Shown: positions 1-9,110 of the stretch, in pieces | Numbering within the stretch: position 1 is the stretch's first letter | Layout of the letters: the number at the start of each line of letters is the position of its first letter | From: Planctomycetota bacterium | GTDB lineage: Bacteria; Planctomycetota; Planctomycetia; Planctomycetales; Planctomycetaceae | DNA: 35,417 nucleotides | Direction of reading: 5' to 3' | Assembly (NCBI GenBank): GCA_022600195.1 | Contig: JAHZKX010000054.1 | Span: 1 to 35,417, forward strand | Translations under genes and position numbers: made by a program | Notes under the pieces: model-generated | Seen by the model: the letters and a program-made list of their open reading frames with translations, nothing else | Told to the model about the DNA's origin: nothing | The model's database searches: none

Positions 1-64
1 CTGCATCACGCAATTTTCGAACGATTTGTTCGGGAGTATGTCGTTTACGTTTCTTTGTTGTCAT
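1..64 (-). CDS. IS3-type transposase OrfA, N-terminal fragment cut by the window edge
   Basis: Reading the minus strand from an ATG at 64-62 gives 21 codons that run off the left edge. The peptide begins MTTKKRKRHTPEQIVRKLRD, which I recognise as the usual N-terminus of the HTH protein (OrfA) of IS3-family elements found in planctomycetes and proteobacteria: a basic start followed by the TPEQIV-KL helix of the DNA-binding domain. A good ribosome binding site (CAAGGAG, minus strand, about 71-77) lies just upstream. Only the start is visible, so whether the element is intact, and where its inverted repeat ends (probably between 80 and 160), cannot be told. The family call rests on a short stretch. 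Confidence 0.6.
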   Translation of the reverse strand, partial: MTTKKRKRHTPEQIVRKLRDA

Positions 65-178
65 TCTAAATCTCCTTGTCCCCATTATGAGGACTGGTAT
101 TCTTCATAACAACTGGTACCGTTTTTTAAAAGCAGACCAAAGGCACCCTCTAAACCCAAATTTTTCACTGGAGTTATG

Positions 179-1135
179 ATGAAGAGATGTAACGGAGCCC
201 GTCAGCGCGGGTTCACACTGATCGAACTACTTGTGGTAATTGCAATCATCGCGATTCTGATTGCGTTACTCCTTCCAGCTGTCCAACAGGCACGAGAAGC
301 AGCCCGACGATCCAATTGCAAAAATAATTTGAAGCAAATCGGCCTGGCCCTTCACAACTACCACGAAACACACAGCATCTTCCCTCCCGGATATGTGGGC
401 ACAAGTTCGGCTTCTACAATTGGAAGCAAAATTGGCTGGTCTGCTATGATTTTGCCATTCCTCGATCAAGCAAATTTGTATAACCAAATCAGTTCCAATA
501 TGTTTAACGCTAACGGAGCTACTGGTTGGTTGGCAATCGCTGATGTTACACCTAAAGTTGCTGCAACGACCCAGGTAGAAACAATTATACCTGGCTATGT
601 CTGCCCCTCTGACCCATCAAGTGGTGTCAACGCAGATCGCCCCAGCCCAGCCCAAAGCTACTCTTGGGGGAAATCAAACTATCCTGGAGTAAGAGCATCG
701 TATTTCTGGGACACGACCCCATCAACGCCTACTGCCACACTAGTTAATACATCATTTGGAAACAGCACTGTGAGAGTCAAGTTCCGAGACATGACTGACG
801 GAACAAGTAATATTATCATGGTCGGTGAAAGAACAACAAAAGACTCTCCCGCCCCCATTTCAATTACGCGTACCGCTGCAATCTGGATCGGAATTCAGAC
901 TGACGAGAACGCTATACTAGGTACAGCTTCCAGTGCAGAGACTAGCACACCTGCTGCATCAACCAACGAACTCATTAACCAATCAAGCCCTAATGCATTC
1001 AGTAGCCCGCATGTTGGTGGCTGCCACTTCCTGATGGGTGATGGTAAAGTTCGTTTCATCAGCGAAAATATTAACGGCGATACCTATACATGGCTGGCTG
1101 GTATCAATGACGGACATGTGCTTGGCGAATTCTAA
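179..1135 (+). CDS. DUF1559 domain-containing prepilin-like protein
   Basis: The protein carries a type IV pilin/pseudopilin N-terminus: a short basic leader, the prepilin peptidase site G-FTLIELLVV, then a hydrophobic helix to about residue 34. The segment AVQQAREAARRSNCKNNLKQIGLALHNYH that follows is typical of DUF1559, and the end (HVGGCHFLMGDGKVRFI...) is the usual H-x-GG-x-F/N-x-x-DG-V-F/I box of this family. Length (318 aa) is normal. ATG at 176 and 179 are both possible; GGAG at 170-173 lies 5 nt from the second, which I prefer. DUF1559 proteins are present in many copies per planctomycete genome and are thought to be secreted or surface pseudopilins; their exact role is unknown. The gene is alone, ended by its own terminator. 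Confidence 0.93.
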   Translation: MKRCNGARQRGFTLIELLVVIAIIAILIALLLPAVQQAREAARRSNCKNNLKQIGLALHNYHETHSIFPPGYVGTSSASTIGSKIGWSAMILPFLDQANLYNQISSNMFNANGATGWLAIADVTPKVAATTQVETIIPGYVCPSDPSSGVNADRPSPAQSYSWGKSNYPGVRASYFWDTTPSTPTATLVNTSFGNSTVRVKFRDMTDGTSNIIMVGERTTKDSPAPISITRTAAIWIGIQTDENAILGTASSAETSTPAASTNELINQSSPNAFSSPHVGGCHFLMGDGKVRFISENINGDTYTWLAGINDGHVLGEF

Positions 1136-1502
1136 AGCGGCCATCGCACGTAAATTTAGTTCCTGCTAACACTTAGCATCGGAACAACTGATCACAAACA
1201 GGCAGGATCTCAATGACTTGAAAGTTGAGACCCTGCCTGTTTTGCATTGACTATCTTATTAAATCATAAAGCCTTGAAAGTGAATTGAATCCCTCCCTGT
1301 AAAACTCTTCTTGCATGCATCAAGAATTTCAGATATTGTTCCCCGTTGGCTCACCAACTCATGATTTACAACTGGCGTCCTGCAATTGAGTCAAAACTAG
1401 TTCTTCAATCATTCAGGAGAGAAATGATCCTGAACTGAAGAATTGTGATTCAATGAGTACGAAATCTATTCGCTCATTGGACTTTCCCAGGGAAGGGCGC
1501 AT
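1136..1502. other. Intergenic region with terminator only
   Basis: This 367-base stretch holds the DUF1559 terminator at its left end. I see no supported gene in the remainder, and no convincing sigma-70 promoter for the downstream operon, although that promoter is expected to lie here. A purine-rich GGGAAGGG at about 1490-1498 precedes the ATG at 1503. Confidence 0.5.
1196..1243 (+). terminator. Intrinsic terminator of the DUF1559 gene
   Basis: The arm AAACAGGCAGG (1196-1206) is answered by CCTGCCTGTTT (1232-1242); after one A/C mismatch the stem continues as TCTCAA/TTGAGA (1208-1213 with 1225-1230), around an 11-nt loop. A short T run follows. The long stem 60 bases after the stop codon fits a rho-independent terminator; since both ends are A/T it could also work on the other strand. 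Confidence 0.85.
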
Positions 1503-4103
1503 ATGCAACGAGTGCAATGTTTTCGAGTCTGGCGTGGCCTGAAGGTACCTCTTCTGTACCGATCTTCCCATAAGATCCCAACTCTACTTGTGCGGCCACT
1601 TAGCTCCCTGCTCGCACTCACAGTTATTTCCGGAATCTGCTGCGCTTCTGACATTGAAAGCTGCGAGAAACTACTCCGATCCGGTCAATATGAATCATGC
1701 ATCGAAACTGCCGAAGCTGCGATCCTTAAAAAGTCGTATGGCTCAGAATGGCCGCTGCTAAAAGCACAGGCTGAACTCGCAATTGGACAATACACGGAAG
1801 CCCAGCAAACAATTAATGCGGGCCTGAAACGGTATTCCTGGAGTCTGCCACTACGATTTTTGGCTCAGGAAATATATCATTTAAACAATCAGCACGAAGC
1901 AGCCGACGCATTTCTGACCAGCATTCACGAACTGGCAAGTCGCTCTGCCTGGCGATACACCGACGCCAGCAGCCTGGTTGCTTTAGGGCAAGCTTCGTTA
2001 AAACGTAATGTTGATCCTGGGGAAGTTCTTGAATCCTTTTATGACCGGGCCATCAAAGAATATCCTGACCACCGGAATGCTTATCTGGCCAGTGGAAATC
2101 TGGCATTAGCCAAACACGACTATGGTTTGGCTCAGGAAACATTTCAGGCAGCACTCAAACACATTCCCGATGACCCCGAACTGCTCTTTGGTCTCGCCAG
2201 ATCAGTTCAAAACTCGAGCCCGGAACAACATGAGAAACTGATGGCTCAGGTGCTCCGTCTCAACCCGAATCACATCCCCGCTCACCTGCAACAGGTCTCG
2301 CGTTTAATCCACTCCGAACAATACACACTTGCGAAATCCCATCTAGATCAAATTCTGTCGATCAATCCCCACCATACCGAAGCATGGTCCTGCCTGGCAG
2401 TGATTGCACATTTCGAAAATCGACCGCATGCTGAAACCGCTTATTACTGGCAGGCCTTGAGTCACCACAATCAAAATCCCGAAGTCGATTATTTGATCGG
2501 CAAAATGCTTTCCGAACACTATCGATTTGCAGAAGGCGCTGCATATCAACATCAGGCACTTGAAAAAGACTCGTATTTTCTACCCGCGCGGATTCAACTG
2601 GCTCAGGACGAATTGCGTTTGGGACACGAAATCAGTGGCTGGGAACATGCACTACAGGCACATCAACAGGATGGCTATGATACGACCACATTCAATCTGC
2701 TTGAACTAAAGGATCAACTTGCCAAATTCAAAACTCTGGAAGATGATTTTTTCATTATCCGAATGGATTCACGTGAGGCAGACATCTATGGACACCAGGT
2801 TATCAAACTTCTGCACGCAGCCCGCAATACGCTCTGTGAGAAGTATGATCTTGATTTGAAAGATAAAATCACTGTAGAAATCTTTCCTGATCCAGACGAT
2901 TTTGCTGTTCGTACATTTGGGATGCCTGCAGTCTCTGGTTATCTGGGAGTTTGTTTCGGAAAAGTCATCACAGCCAACAGCCCGGCATCACAAGCCGAAC
3001 ATCCGACTAACTGGCAATCGGTCTTGTGGCATGAATATTGCCATGTTGTCACGCTCGAACTGACCAGAAATAAAATGCCGCGATGGATCAGTGAAGGAAT
3101 TTCTGTTTATGAAGAACGACAGAAAAATCCGCACTGGGGCGAGACTATGATCCCACAATATCGAGAAATTATTCTTAAAGGAGAAAGCACTCCTATCGGT
3201 CAATTAAGCAGTGCCTTTCTCAATCCGAAAAGCAGTCTCCATATTCAATTTGCTTATTATCAGTCATCCATGGTTGTGGAATATATCATAGACCATTTCG
3301 GTTTCGAAGCGTTAGGAAATATATTGAATGATTTACGGGTCGGGATTCCGATAAATGTCGCCATCGAACGCCGCACAAAAGAACTGGGAGAACTGGAACA
3401 GGAATTTGCCTCTTTTCTGAAAGATCAGGCAGAACAATTCGCTCCTTCTGCTGACTGGTCTGAACAGAACCTGAGAGCACTGACCAGTGATGATACAAAA
3501 CGATTTGATGACTGGATCAAGGAACACCCCAACCATTTCCAGGGGCTCATGGCGTATTCCCAGATTCTGGAAGATGAAAACCGTATAAAAGAGCTGGAAG
3601 CGATTCTCATTCAACTTACCAAACTTTATCCAGAATACACGGGAGCAGATAATGCGTGTCTGCGTTTGGCAAAGCTTTATCAAAAACAGAAACAGTACGA
3701 TCTGGAACAGACATATCTGGAGCAACATGCAGCGATTAATCCTCATGCATTGAATGTCTTTCAACGGCTCATAGAGCTCCATCGAAAATCAGAAAACTGG
3801 CGTGCTGTTTACCAAGCCGCACAATCCGCGATTGCTATTAACCCGCTCGTACAGGAAACACAAAGAGCGTACGCTGAATCCTGTATTCAACTGCACCAAA
3901 AGCAGGAAGCTATTCACGCCTATCAAGCGATTCTAGTTTTAAATCCACATAATACAGCAACTGCACATTACCAACTCGCCCGATTGCTAAGAGAGAACGA
4001 TCTGGAGCAAGCAAAACGACATACATTGATCGCACTCGAAGAGGCTCCGCGATTTCGAGCTGCCCATCAATTATTACTCGAACTCACTGTAAATTCACCT
4101 TAA
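1503..4103 (+). CDS. Secreted TPR protein with gluzincin-type (peptidase MA-like) metalloprotease motif
   Basis: An 866-aa protein with a hydrophobic signal segment at about residues 31-48 ending in CCAS-D, preceded by an unusually long basic N-region; a GTG at 1590 would give a shorter, more normal signal peptide but has no clear ribosome site, so the ATG at 1503 is kept. Residues about 50-400 and 660-860 are tandem TPR-like helix pairs. Between them lies H510-E-Y-C-H514 followed by W-I-S-E531-G, the HExxH...E zinc-site pattern of peptidase MA-like/gluzincin domains. Predicted role: an exported or membrane-anchored zinc peptidase on a TPR scaffold. It sits 55 bp ahead of the DUF4159-MoxR genes in the same direction, so it may be the first gene of that operon. 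Substrate is unknown. Confidence 0.85.
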   Translation: MQRVQCFRVWRGLKVPLLYRSSHKIPTLLVRPLSSLLALTVISGICCASDIESCEKLLRSGQYESCIETAEAAILKKSYGSEWPLLKAQAELAIGQYTEAQQTINAGLKRYSWSLPLRFLAQEIYHLNNQHEAADAFLTSIHELASRSAWRYTDASSLVALGQASLKRNVDPGEVLESFYDRAIKEYPDHRNAYLASGNLALAKHDYGLAQETFQAALKHIPDDPELLFGLARSVQNSSPEQHEKLMAQVLRLNPNHIPAHLQQVSRLIHSEQYTLAKSHLDQILSINPHHTEAWSCLAVIAHFENRPHAETAYYWQALSHHNQNPEVDYLIGKMLSEHYRFAEGAAYQHQALEKDSYFLPARIQLAQDELRLGHEISGWEHALQAHQQDGYDTTTFNLLELKDQLAKFKTLEDDFFIIRMDSREADIYGHQVIKLLHAARNTLCEKYDLDLKDKITVEIFPDPDDFAVRTFGMPAVSGYLGVCFGKVITANSPASQAEHPTNWQSVLWHEYCHVVTLELTRNKMPRWISEGISVYEERQKNPHWGETMIPQYREIILKGESTPIGQLSSAFLNPKSSLHIQFAYYQSSMVVEYIIDHFGFEALGNILNDLRVGIPINVAIERRTKELGELEQEFASFLKDQAEQFAPSADWSEQNLRALTSDDTKRFDDWIKEHPNHFQGLMAYSQILEDENRIKELEAILIQLTKLYPEYTGADNACLRLAKLYQKQKQYDLEQTYLEQHAAINPHALNVFQRLIELHRKSENWRAVYQAAQSAIAINPLVQETQRAYAESCIQLHQKQEAIHAYQAILVLNPHNTATAHYQLARLLRENDLEQAKRHTLIALEEAPRFRAAHQLLLELTVNSP

Positions 4104-4158
4104 TGACAACAGCACAGGTTTTAACTATGGACGACTAAGGCTCAAGGAGGAGCCGGCC

Positions 4159-4965
4159 ATGAACTATAAATTGACTTCACTGGTACTGATTATTACCTCG
4201 CTGATCCTTGTTACTATTTGCATCGGTCAATACCGTCCCTCAGCTCCTTCTGACCGGGGAGGAGTTCCCGACTGGAAAAATGATCCAGAATTTAAGCAGG
4301 ACGTCTTCACATTCGTAAGAATCAGATACAACTCTCATCAAGGCTGGCGAAGATGGGCCACTGATTACCCCGATAGTGATTTGAATTTCTCGTATCGCCT
4401 GCAACAACTCACTTCCATGAAAGTGGATCCGGAAGGACGCATTCTGGAGCTGACAGATGCAGAACTGTTCGATTACCCCTTTATCTACCTGATCGAACCT
4501 GGCTCACTCGAATTCACTGAAGAAGAAGTGATCGCATTGAAACGTTATTTGACCAATGGTGGATTTATGATGGTCGATGATTTCTGGGGAGAAGCGGAAT
4601 GGGATAACTTCGCGATGCAAATGAAACGAGTATTTCCGGAACGCGAACTAGTCGAACTCCCTTTAGAACATCCCATTTTCCACTGTGTGTATGACCTTAA
4701 AGAAAAGCCGCAAGTCCCCAGTATTGGAGTTGCTCAGTGGGGGCGTTCTGAAGGCATCACTTGGGAACGGGAAGATGCCAAACAGGTTCATTACCGAGGT
4801 CTATTCGATGAACAGGGACGTCTGATAACAATGGTTTGTCACAATACTGACCTTGGTGATGGATGGGAACGAGAAGGAGAAGATAAATGGTATTTTCGTG
4901 AATTCTCGGAAAAGAAAGCTTACCCCCTTGGTATCAACATTGTGTTTTACGCAATGACACACTGA
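4159..4965 (+). CDS. DUF4159 domain-containing membrane-anchored protein
   Basis: A 268-aa protein with one N-terminal hydrophobic helix (about residues 5-23) and a DUF4159 domain: the opening FTFVRIRYNS, the LEFTEEEVIALKRYLTNGGF segment with MVDDFWG, and the closing YPLGINIVFYAMTH are characteristic. The fold resembles the Rossmann/GATase-like domains seen in other proteins of MoxR operons; no enzymatic residue is evident. Translation should be strong, as AAGGAGGAG lies at about 4144-4152, just before the ATG. DUF4159 is repeatedly found next to MoxR/DUF58/BatA genes in Planctomycetes and other phyla, which fits its position here, 42 bp before moxR. Function is unknown; probably an envelope partner of the MoxR complex. 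Confidence 0.88.
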   Translation: MNYKLTSLVLIITSLILVTICIGQYRPSAPSDRGGVPDWKNDPEFKQDVFTFVRIRYNSHQGWRRWATDYPDSDLNFSYRLQQLTSMKVDPEGRILELTDAELFDYPFIYLIEPGSLEFTEEEVIALKRYLTNGGFMMVDDFWGEAEWDNFAMQMKRVFPERELVELPLEHPIFHCVYDLKEKPQVPSIGVAQWGRSEGITWEREDAKQVHYRGLFDEQGRLITMVCHNTDLGDGWEREGEDKWYFREFSEKKAYPLGINIVFYAMTH

Positions 4966-5007
4966 AACCAGCGCATATTAATTTATAGTTTTTATCAGGA
5001 GCCAAAC

Positions 5008-6033
5008 GTGAATCTTAAACTTATCTCTACCGATGAATGCAACGAAGAAGAGCGCATTTTTGAAATGCTGCAAAACAGTCGTCAGCAAATTGATGCGGAA
5101 ATTTCCAAAGCAGTCATCGGTCAGAAAGAAATTATTGATCAGCTCCTGATCGCTCTGTTTTCGGGCGGACATTGTCTGATTACGGGAGCTCCTGGATTGG
5201 CTAAGACATTGCTGGTTAATTCACTGGCGCAGGTCTTTAAACTGAAATCACAACGGATTCAGTTCACGCCTGACCTGATGCCCGCAGACATTACCGGGAC
5301 TGAAATTCTGGCAGGGAATTCGGAAGAATCAAGGGCTCTCAAATTTATCAAAGGTCCGGTATTCACAAATATTCTGCTGGCGGATGAAATTAACCGCACG
5401 CCCCCCAAAACACAGGCAGCCCTGCTGGAAGCGATGCAGGAAAAACAGGTCACGGTGACTGGTATCAAATATGAACTGGACCATCCTTTTTTCGTTCTTG
5501 CGACGCAAAACCCGATTGAAATGGAGGGTACGTATCCCTTGCCTGAAGCACAATTGGACCGCTTCATGTTTAATCTATTCATAGACTACCTGTCAGAAGA
5601 GGATGAAGTCGCTGTCGTCACACAAACGACTGCGCGTGACTCCGAACCTATTGTGCCCTTATTTACTGGAAATGATATTCAACAGTTTCACAAGTTTGTT
5701 CGCGATGTTCCCGTAGCGGAAGAACTGGTGCGTTATGCAGTCCAAATTTGTGCAGCTTCCCGCCCCCATCAGGAAACAACGCCGGACTTTATCAATGAAT
5801 GGGTCAATTGGGGCGCCGGACTCAGAGCCGCTCAAAGTCTGATCCTGGGTGCGAAAGCACGAGCTGTCCTGCGCGGCCGCGTGCATGTCATCCTCGAAGA
5901 TCTCCAGTCGTTATTAACCCCAGTACTCCGTCATCGGATTCTGATTAATTATCGTGCAGAAGCAGAAGGTATCACCGTCGAACATGTTGTTCAGAAACTG
6001 ATTGAAACTATAAAAAGGCCAGTTGAAGCATGA
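5008..6033 (+). CDS. MoxR-family AAA+ ATPase
   Basis: The 341-aa protein has the MoxR layout: an N-terminal helix and VIGQ box (residues 36-39), Walker A GAPGLAKT (60-67), the FTPDLMPADITGTE segment (about 87-99), Walker B LLADEINR (123-130), sensor-1 ATQNP and the MEGTYPLPEAQLDRF region with its arginine finger, then the C-terminal lid domain. MoxR ATPases act as cytoplasmic chaperone-like motors that, with vWA-domain partners, mature or insert metal centres and assemble envelope complexes. The start is GTG at 5008, with AGGAG at 4997-5001. The stop overlaps the next gene's start (ATGA), so it is translationally coupled to the DUF58 gene. Confidence 0.95.
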   Translation: MNLKLISTDECNEEERIFEMLQNSRQQIDAEISKAVIGQKEIIDQLLIALFSGGHCLITGAPGLAKTLLVNSLAQVFKLKSQRIQFTPDLMPADITGTEILAGNSEESRALKFIKGPVFTNILLADEINRTPPKTQAALLEAMQEKQVTVTGIKYELDHPFFVLATQNPIEMEGTYPLPEAQLDRFMFNLFIDYLSEEDEVAVVTQTTARDSEPIVPLFTGNDIQQFHKFVRDVPVAEELVRYAVQICAASRPHQETTPDFINEWVNWGAGLRAAQSLILGAKARAVLRGRVHVILEDLQSLLTPVLRHRILINYRAEAEGITVEHVVQKLIETIKRPVEA

Positions 6034-6968
6034 GCTCATACCCTCTGAAGCATCATTCATCACGAATAACAAAACAGAACCAGAAACTGGTATCGCAGCG
6101 GATCGATCCCGCCTGCCTGATGCGAATTAAGTCACTGGAGTTGAGAGCCAAATCGGTCGTAGAAGGTACCTGGAACGGCTTACATCGCAGCCCTTATCAT
6201 GGTTTCTCCGTTGAGTTCACAGAGTATCGGGAATACTCACCCGGCGATGACCCACGCCACATCGACTGGAAACTGGCAGCTCGATCTAATCAGCATTACA
6301 TCAAACGCTTCGAGGAAGAAACCAACCTCTGCTGCCATATGTTGCTGGACCTGAGTTCTTCCATGCAGTTTCACAGTCTGGGTTATTCCAAAGCCGACTA
6401 TGCCAAAACTCTGGCTGCAACATTTGCCTATTTTTTGTCAACTCAACGCGATGCCAGCGGGCTCATCATCTTTGATGAACAGGTTGACTCCGTGGTACCC
6501 GCCCGATTCACTCGCGGCCAACTCAGACGAATTTTGATCGAACTGGAACGGCCTCCCCAGGGATCTCATACCAATTTTGTCTCACCATTAAAACATGCCA
6601 TTGAAACCATAAAAAAGCGGGGGCTGGTCGTACTGATTTCAGATCTGCTCTCGCCACTTGAAGATTTAAACACACATTTAGGATACTTGCGTGCCAAAGG
6701 GCATGAGGTTGCTTTGTTTCAAATTCTTGACCCATCCGAAATTCATTTAAACTTTAATGAAACTGCCATTTATGAAGATTTGGAATCAGGAGAACGTATG
6801 GCCCTCAATCCAAAATCAGCACAAGCGAACTACCAGCAACAGTTGAATCAACACTTGGAAGAGATACAAAACATGTGCCGCAAACAGGGCGTACATTATC
6901 ACAGATTGACAACCGACACTCCACTTGAAGCAGGTCTGTCCGATTTTTTAACTGATCGCGCCGCTTGA
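6030..6968 (+). CDS. DUF58 domain-containing protein (vWA-like MoxR partner)
   Basis: This 312-aa protein has the DUF58 signature REYSPGDDPRHIDWK at residues 67-81 and, after it, a vWA-type metal site: D107-L-S109-S-S111 (DLSSS), with later VLISDLL as a second site strand. It has no signal peptide or membrane helix, so it is a cytoplasmic member of the family. DUF58 proteins are the most constant partners of MoxR ATPases and probably bridge the motor to the membrane vWA proteins. The ATG overlaps the moxR stop by four bases. Length is close to the short cytoplasmic DUF58 class. Confidence 0.93.
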   Translation: MSSYPLKHHSSRITKQNQKLVSQRIDPACLMRIKSLELRAKSVVEGTWNGLHRSPYHGFSVEFTEYREYSPGDDPRHIDWKLAARSNQHYIKRFEEETNLCCHMLLDLSSSMQFHSLGYSKADYAKTLAATFAYFLSTQRDASGLIIFDEQVDSVVPARFTRGQLRRILIELERPPQGSHTNFVSPLKHAIETIKKRGLVVLISDLLSPLEDLNTHLGYLRAKGHEVALFQILDPSEIHLNFNETAIYEDLESGERMALNPKSAQANYQQQLNQHLEEIQNMCRKQGVHYHRLTTDTPLEAGLSDFLTDRAA

Positions 6969-6996
6969 AGTTAGTTTAGGAACAGAGGAAACGCAG

Positions 6997-9108
6997 TTGA
7001 GTTTTTTAACCCCGCTTTATTTATTCGGAATCATAGCTGTCGGATTGCCAATCCTGCTGCATCTAGTCAGACATCAGCCCAAAAATGTGATTTTCTTCAG
7101 CTCCCTTCGTTTTCTGGAACATAATCCCCCTCAAACAAATCGCAAAAACAAAATCCAAAACTGGTTACTATTATTACTCCGCGCGGCAGCAGTAATGCTT
7201 TTAGTCGCAGCCTTTGCACGCCCTTTTTTCAAAAACACCAATCTTGAATTAACTGCTGCTTCAACTACGCGGCAAACTATCATACTGATCGACACCAGTT
7301 CCAGTATGCAACGGGGAACACTTTGGAACGAAGCGGTACAGAAAGCGAATGAACTCATTCAACAGGCAAAACAAAATCAAATCGCTATTTATACATTTGA
7401 CTCCCATCTGAAAGCTGTCAAAGCACTGAAAGAAACAAATCCATCGAATCACCATCAATCTCTAAAACATGATCAGGAACTACTCACCAAACTATCTCCC
7501 GGCTGGAATCCGACGAACCTGGGTCAGGCACTTACCGAAATCGCTTCGCTACTTCAGCAGCAGGTCGCATCCAATCGCAATGGAACTCTACTGCAAAACA
7601 GCACCATTGAGCTTATTACTGATTTTCAAGCAGGATCCCAAATTAATTCACTCACGGAGTTCTCGTGGCCGGAAGAACTTCAGGTTCACCTGCATCAACT
7701 GAAGGCTAAAGAATCGAGTAACGCAGGTCTGGAGTTGCTTTCGTTAGATGAAAAATCTCAGGCAACGATACGTGTTGTCAATGCCGCTGACTCAGAGCAG
7801 GAACACTTTTCGATTGCGTGTGAGAGAAATTCAGATGATTCCATACAAGCAAAGTCGATTTATGTTCCTCGAGGGCAATCTCGAGTTATCCTCATGCCCG
7901 CGTTGGATCTTCCACAGCCGATCACTCAAATCATTCTCAGTGGTGACAAACATGATTTCGACAACAGGATCTATCTTCAACCACGCGAAAAAACCAATTT
8001 GACCATCGTACACTACGGCGCCCCAGACACCGGTGCGACTGAAAACCCTGACTATTTTGTCAAACGTGCATTCCCCAAAACAAAAAACCGGGATGTAGAG
8101 TTCTTGACCGTTGGCCCCGACTCTCCACAAATCCTTATGGCCGTCACCAGAATTCACTTACTTATTATCAGTCGGGAACTCTCTCTAGATGAGATTGAAT
8201 TAGTACAAAACTATCTGCAACAGGGAGGCGTGGTACTTTTTTCTCTCAACGACGGAAGTTCCAGTCAAACATTAAAACCAATATTAGCGAACCAAAAAGA
8301 AGTCTCTCAGAAAGTGATTGTCGATTCCTTTGACATCAATGACTATGCATTACTCACTAATATTGAATACGACCACCCCGTTTTTCAAATGTTCCAGACC
8401 CCTGAATATTCAGACTTCTCAAAACTGAAATTCTGGAACTATCAGCGGCTTGCCTTGCCAGTTGAAATTCCTCATCAGGTATTGGCCCGCTTCGATCATG
8501 AACACCCGGCGATTGTGAATTTTCCTATTGGAGAGGGAAAACTCATTGTGATGACATTTGGCTGGACCCCCACGGAAAGCCAGTTCGCACTCTCGACAAA
8601 ATTCGTACCGATTCTGAACGCGATCCTGACACTCAATTCAAACCTGATTGATGTTCCTTCTCAGTTCACAGTCGGTGAGAAAATTCCATTCCCTGAATCT
8701 CTCAAAACGACAAACATCAGTCCGATCAATGACTCTCAAATCCAACTTACTGCTGGTCAACAAACCAAAAATGAAACAATTCTACCCGGTCTTTATCAGG
8801 CCACTTCGGAAAATGAAAACAGACCTGTTCAGAAATTTGCGGTGAATCAGGCGATTGAAGAAAGTAATACTACGCCTCTGACAATCGAGACACTGGAATC
8901 ACTGGGAGTGCGAATGCAGCAGCCCGGCAATTCAATCTCAACCAGCCAGTCAGCCTCTGAGATCCTACGGCAGGCACTCATTCGAGAGCTGGAACAGAAA
9001 CAGAAAATCTGGCGATGGCTCATCATTGTGGCTCTTGCGATGCTGGGTCTGGAAACACTGCTGGCGAAATGGATCAGCGGAACTACTTCAGCGACACGAA
9101 AGGCGTAA
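6997..9108 (+). CDS. BatA-like membrane protein with vWA domain
   Basis: The 703-aa protein opens with the BatA/aerotolerance N-terminal domain: a helix at about residues 5-22 (FLTPLYLFGIIAVGLPILLH), the conserved LRFLE motif, and a second helix at about 56-75 (LLLLLRAAAVMLLVAAFARP). A vWA domain follows with the metal site D99-T-S101-S-S103. The middle contains a Rossmann/GATase-like segment near LIISRELSLDEIELVQNYLQQGG, and a last membrane helix lies at about residues 675-695. The start is TTG at 6997, supported by GAGGAA at 6985-6990; no better ATG exists. Thus most of the protein probably sits in the periplasm-like space, with vWA near the membrane. Part of the MoxR operon, 28 bp after the DUF58 gene. 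Confidence 0.9.
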   Translation: MSFLTPLYLFGIIAVGLPILLHLVRHQPKNVIFFSSLRFLEHNPPQTNRKNKIQNWLLLLLRAAAVMLLVAAFARPFFKNTNLELTAASTTRQTIILIDTSSSMQRGTLWNEAVQKANELIQQAKQNQIAIYTFDSHLKAVKALKETNPSNHHQSLKHDQELLTKLSPGWNPTNLGQALTEIASLLQQQVASNRNGTLLQNSTIELITDFQAGSQINSLTEFSWPEELQVHLHQLKAKESSNAGLELLSLDEKSQATIRVVNAADSEQEHFSIACERNSDDSIQAKSIYVPRGQSRVILMPALDLPQPITQIILSGDKHDFDNRIYLQPREKTNLTIVHYGAPDTGATENPDYFVKRAFPKTKNRDVEFLTVGPDSPQILMAVTRIHLLIISRELSLDEIELVQNYLQQGGVVLFSLNDGSSSQTLKPILANQKEVSQKVIVDSFDINDYALLTNIEYDHPVFQMFQTPEYSDFSKLKFWNYQRLALPVEIPHQVLARFDHEHPAIVNFPIGEGKLIVMTFGWTPTESQFALSTKFVPILNAILTLNSNLIDVPSQFTVGEKIPFPESLKTTNISPINDSQIQLTAGQQTKNETILPGLYQATSENENRPVQKFAVNQAIEESNTTPLTIETLESLGVRMQQPGNSISTSQSASEILRQALIRELEQKQKIWRWLIIVALAMLGLETLLAKWISGTTSATRKA

Positions 9109-9110
9109 CC

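Noticed and set aside
9015-9110. Upstream extension of the coiled-coil gene to an ATG at 9015
   Set aside because: It would overlap the end of the BatA-like gene by 94 bases, and its extra 32 residues look like an out-of-frame reading; ATG 9111 fits the operon spacing.
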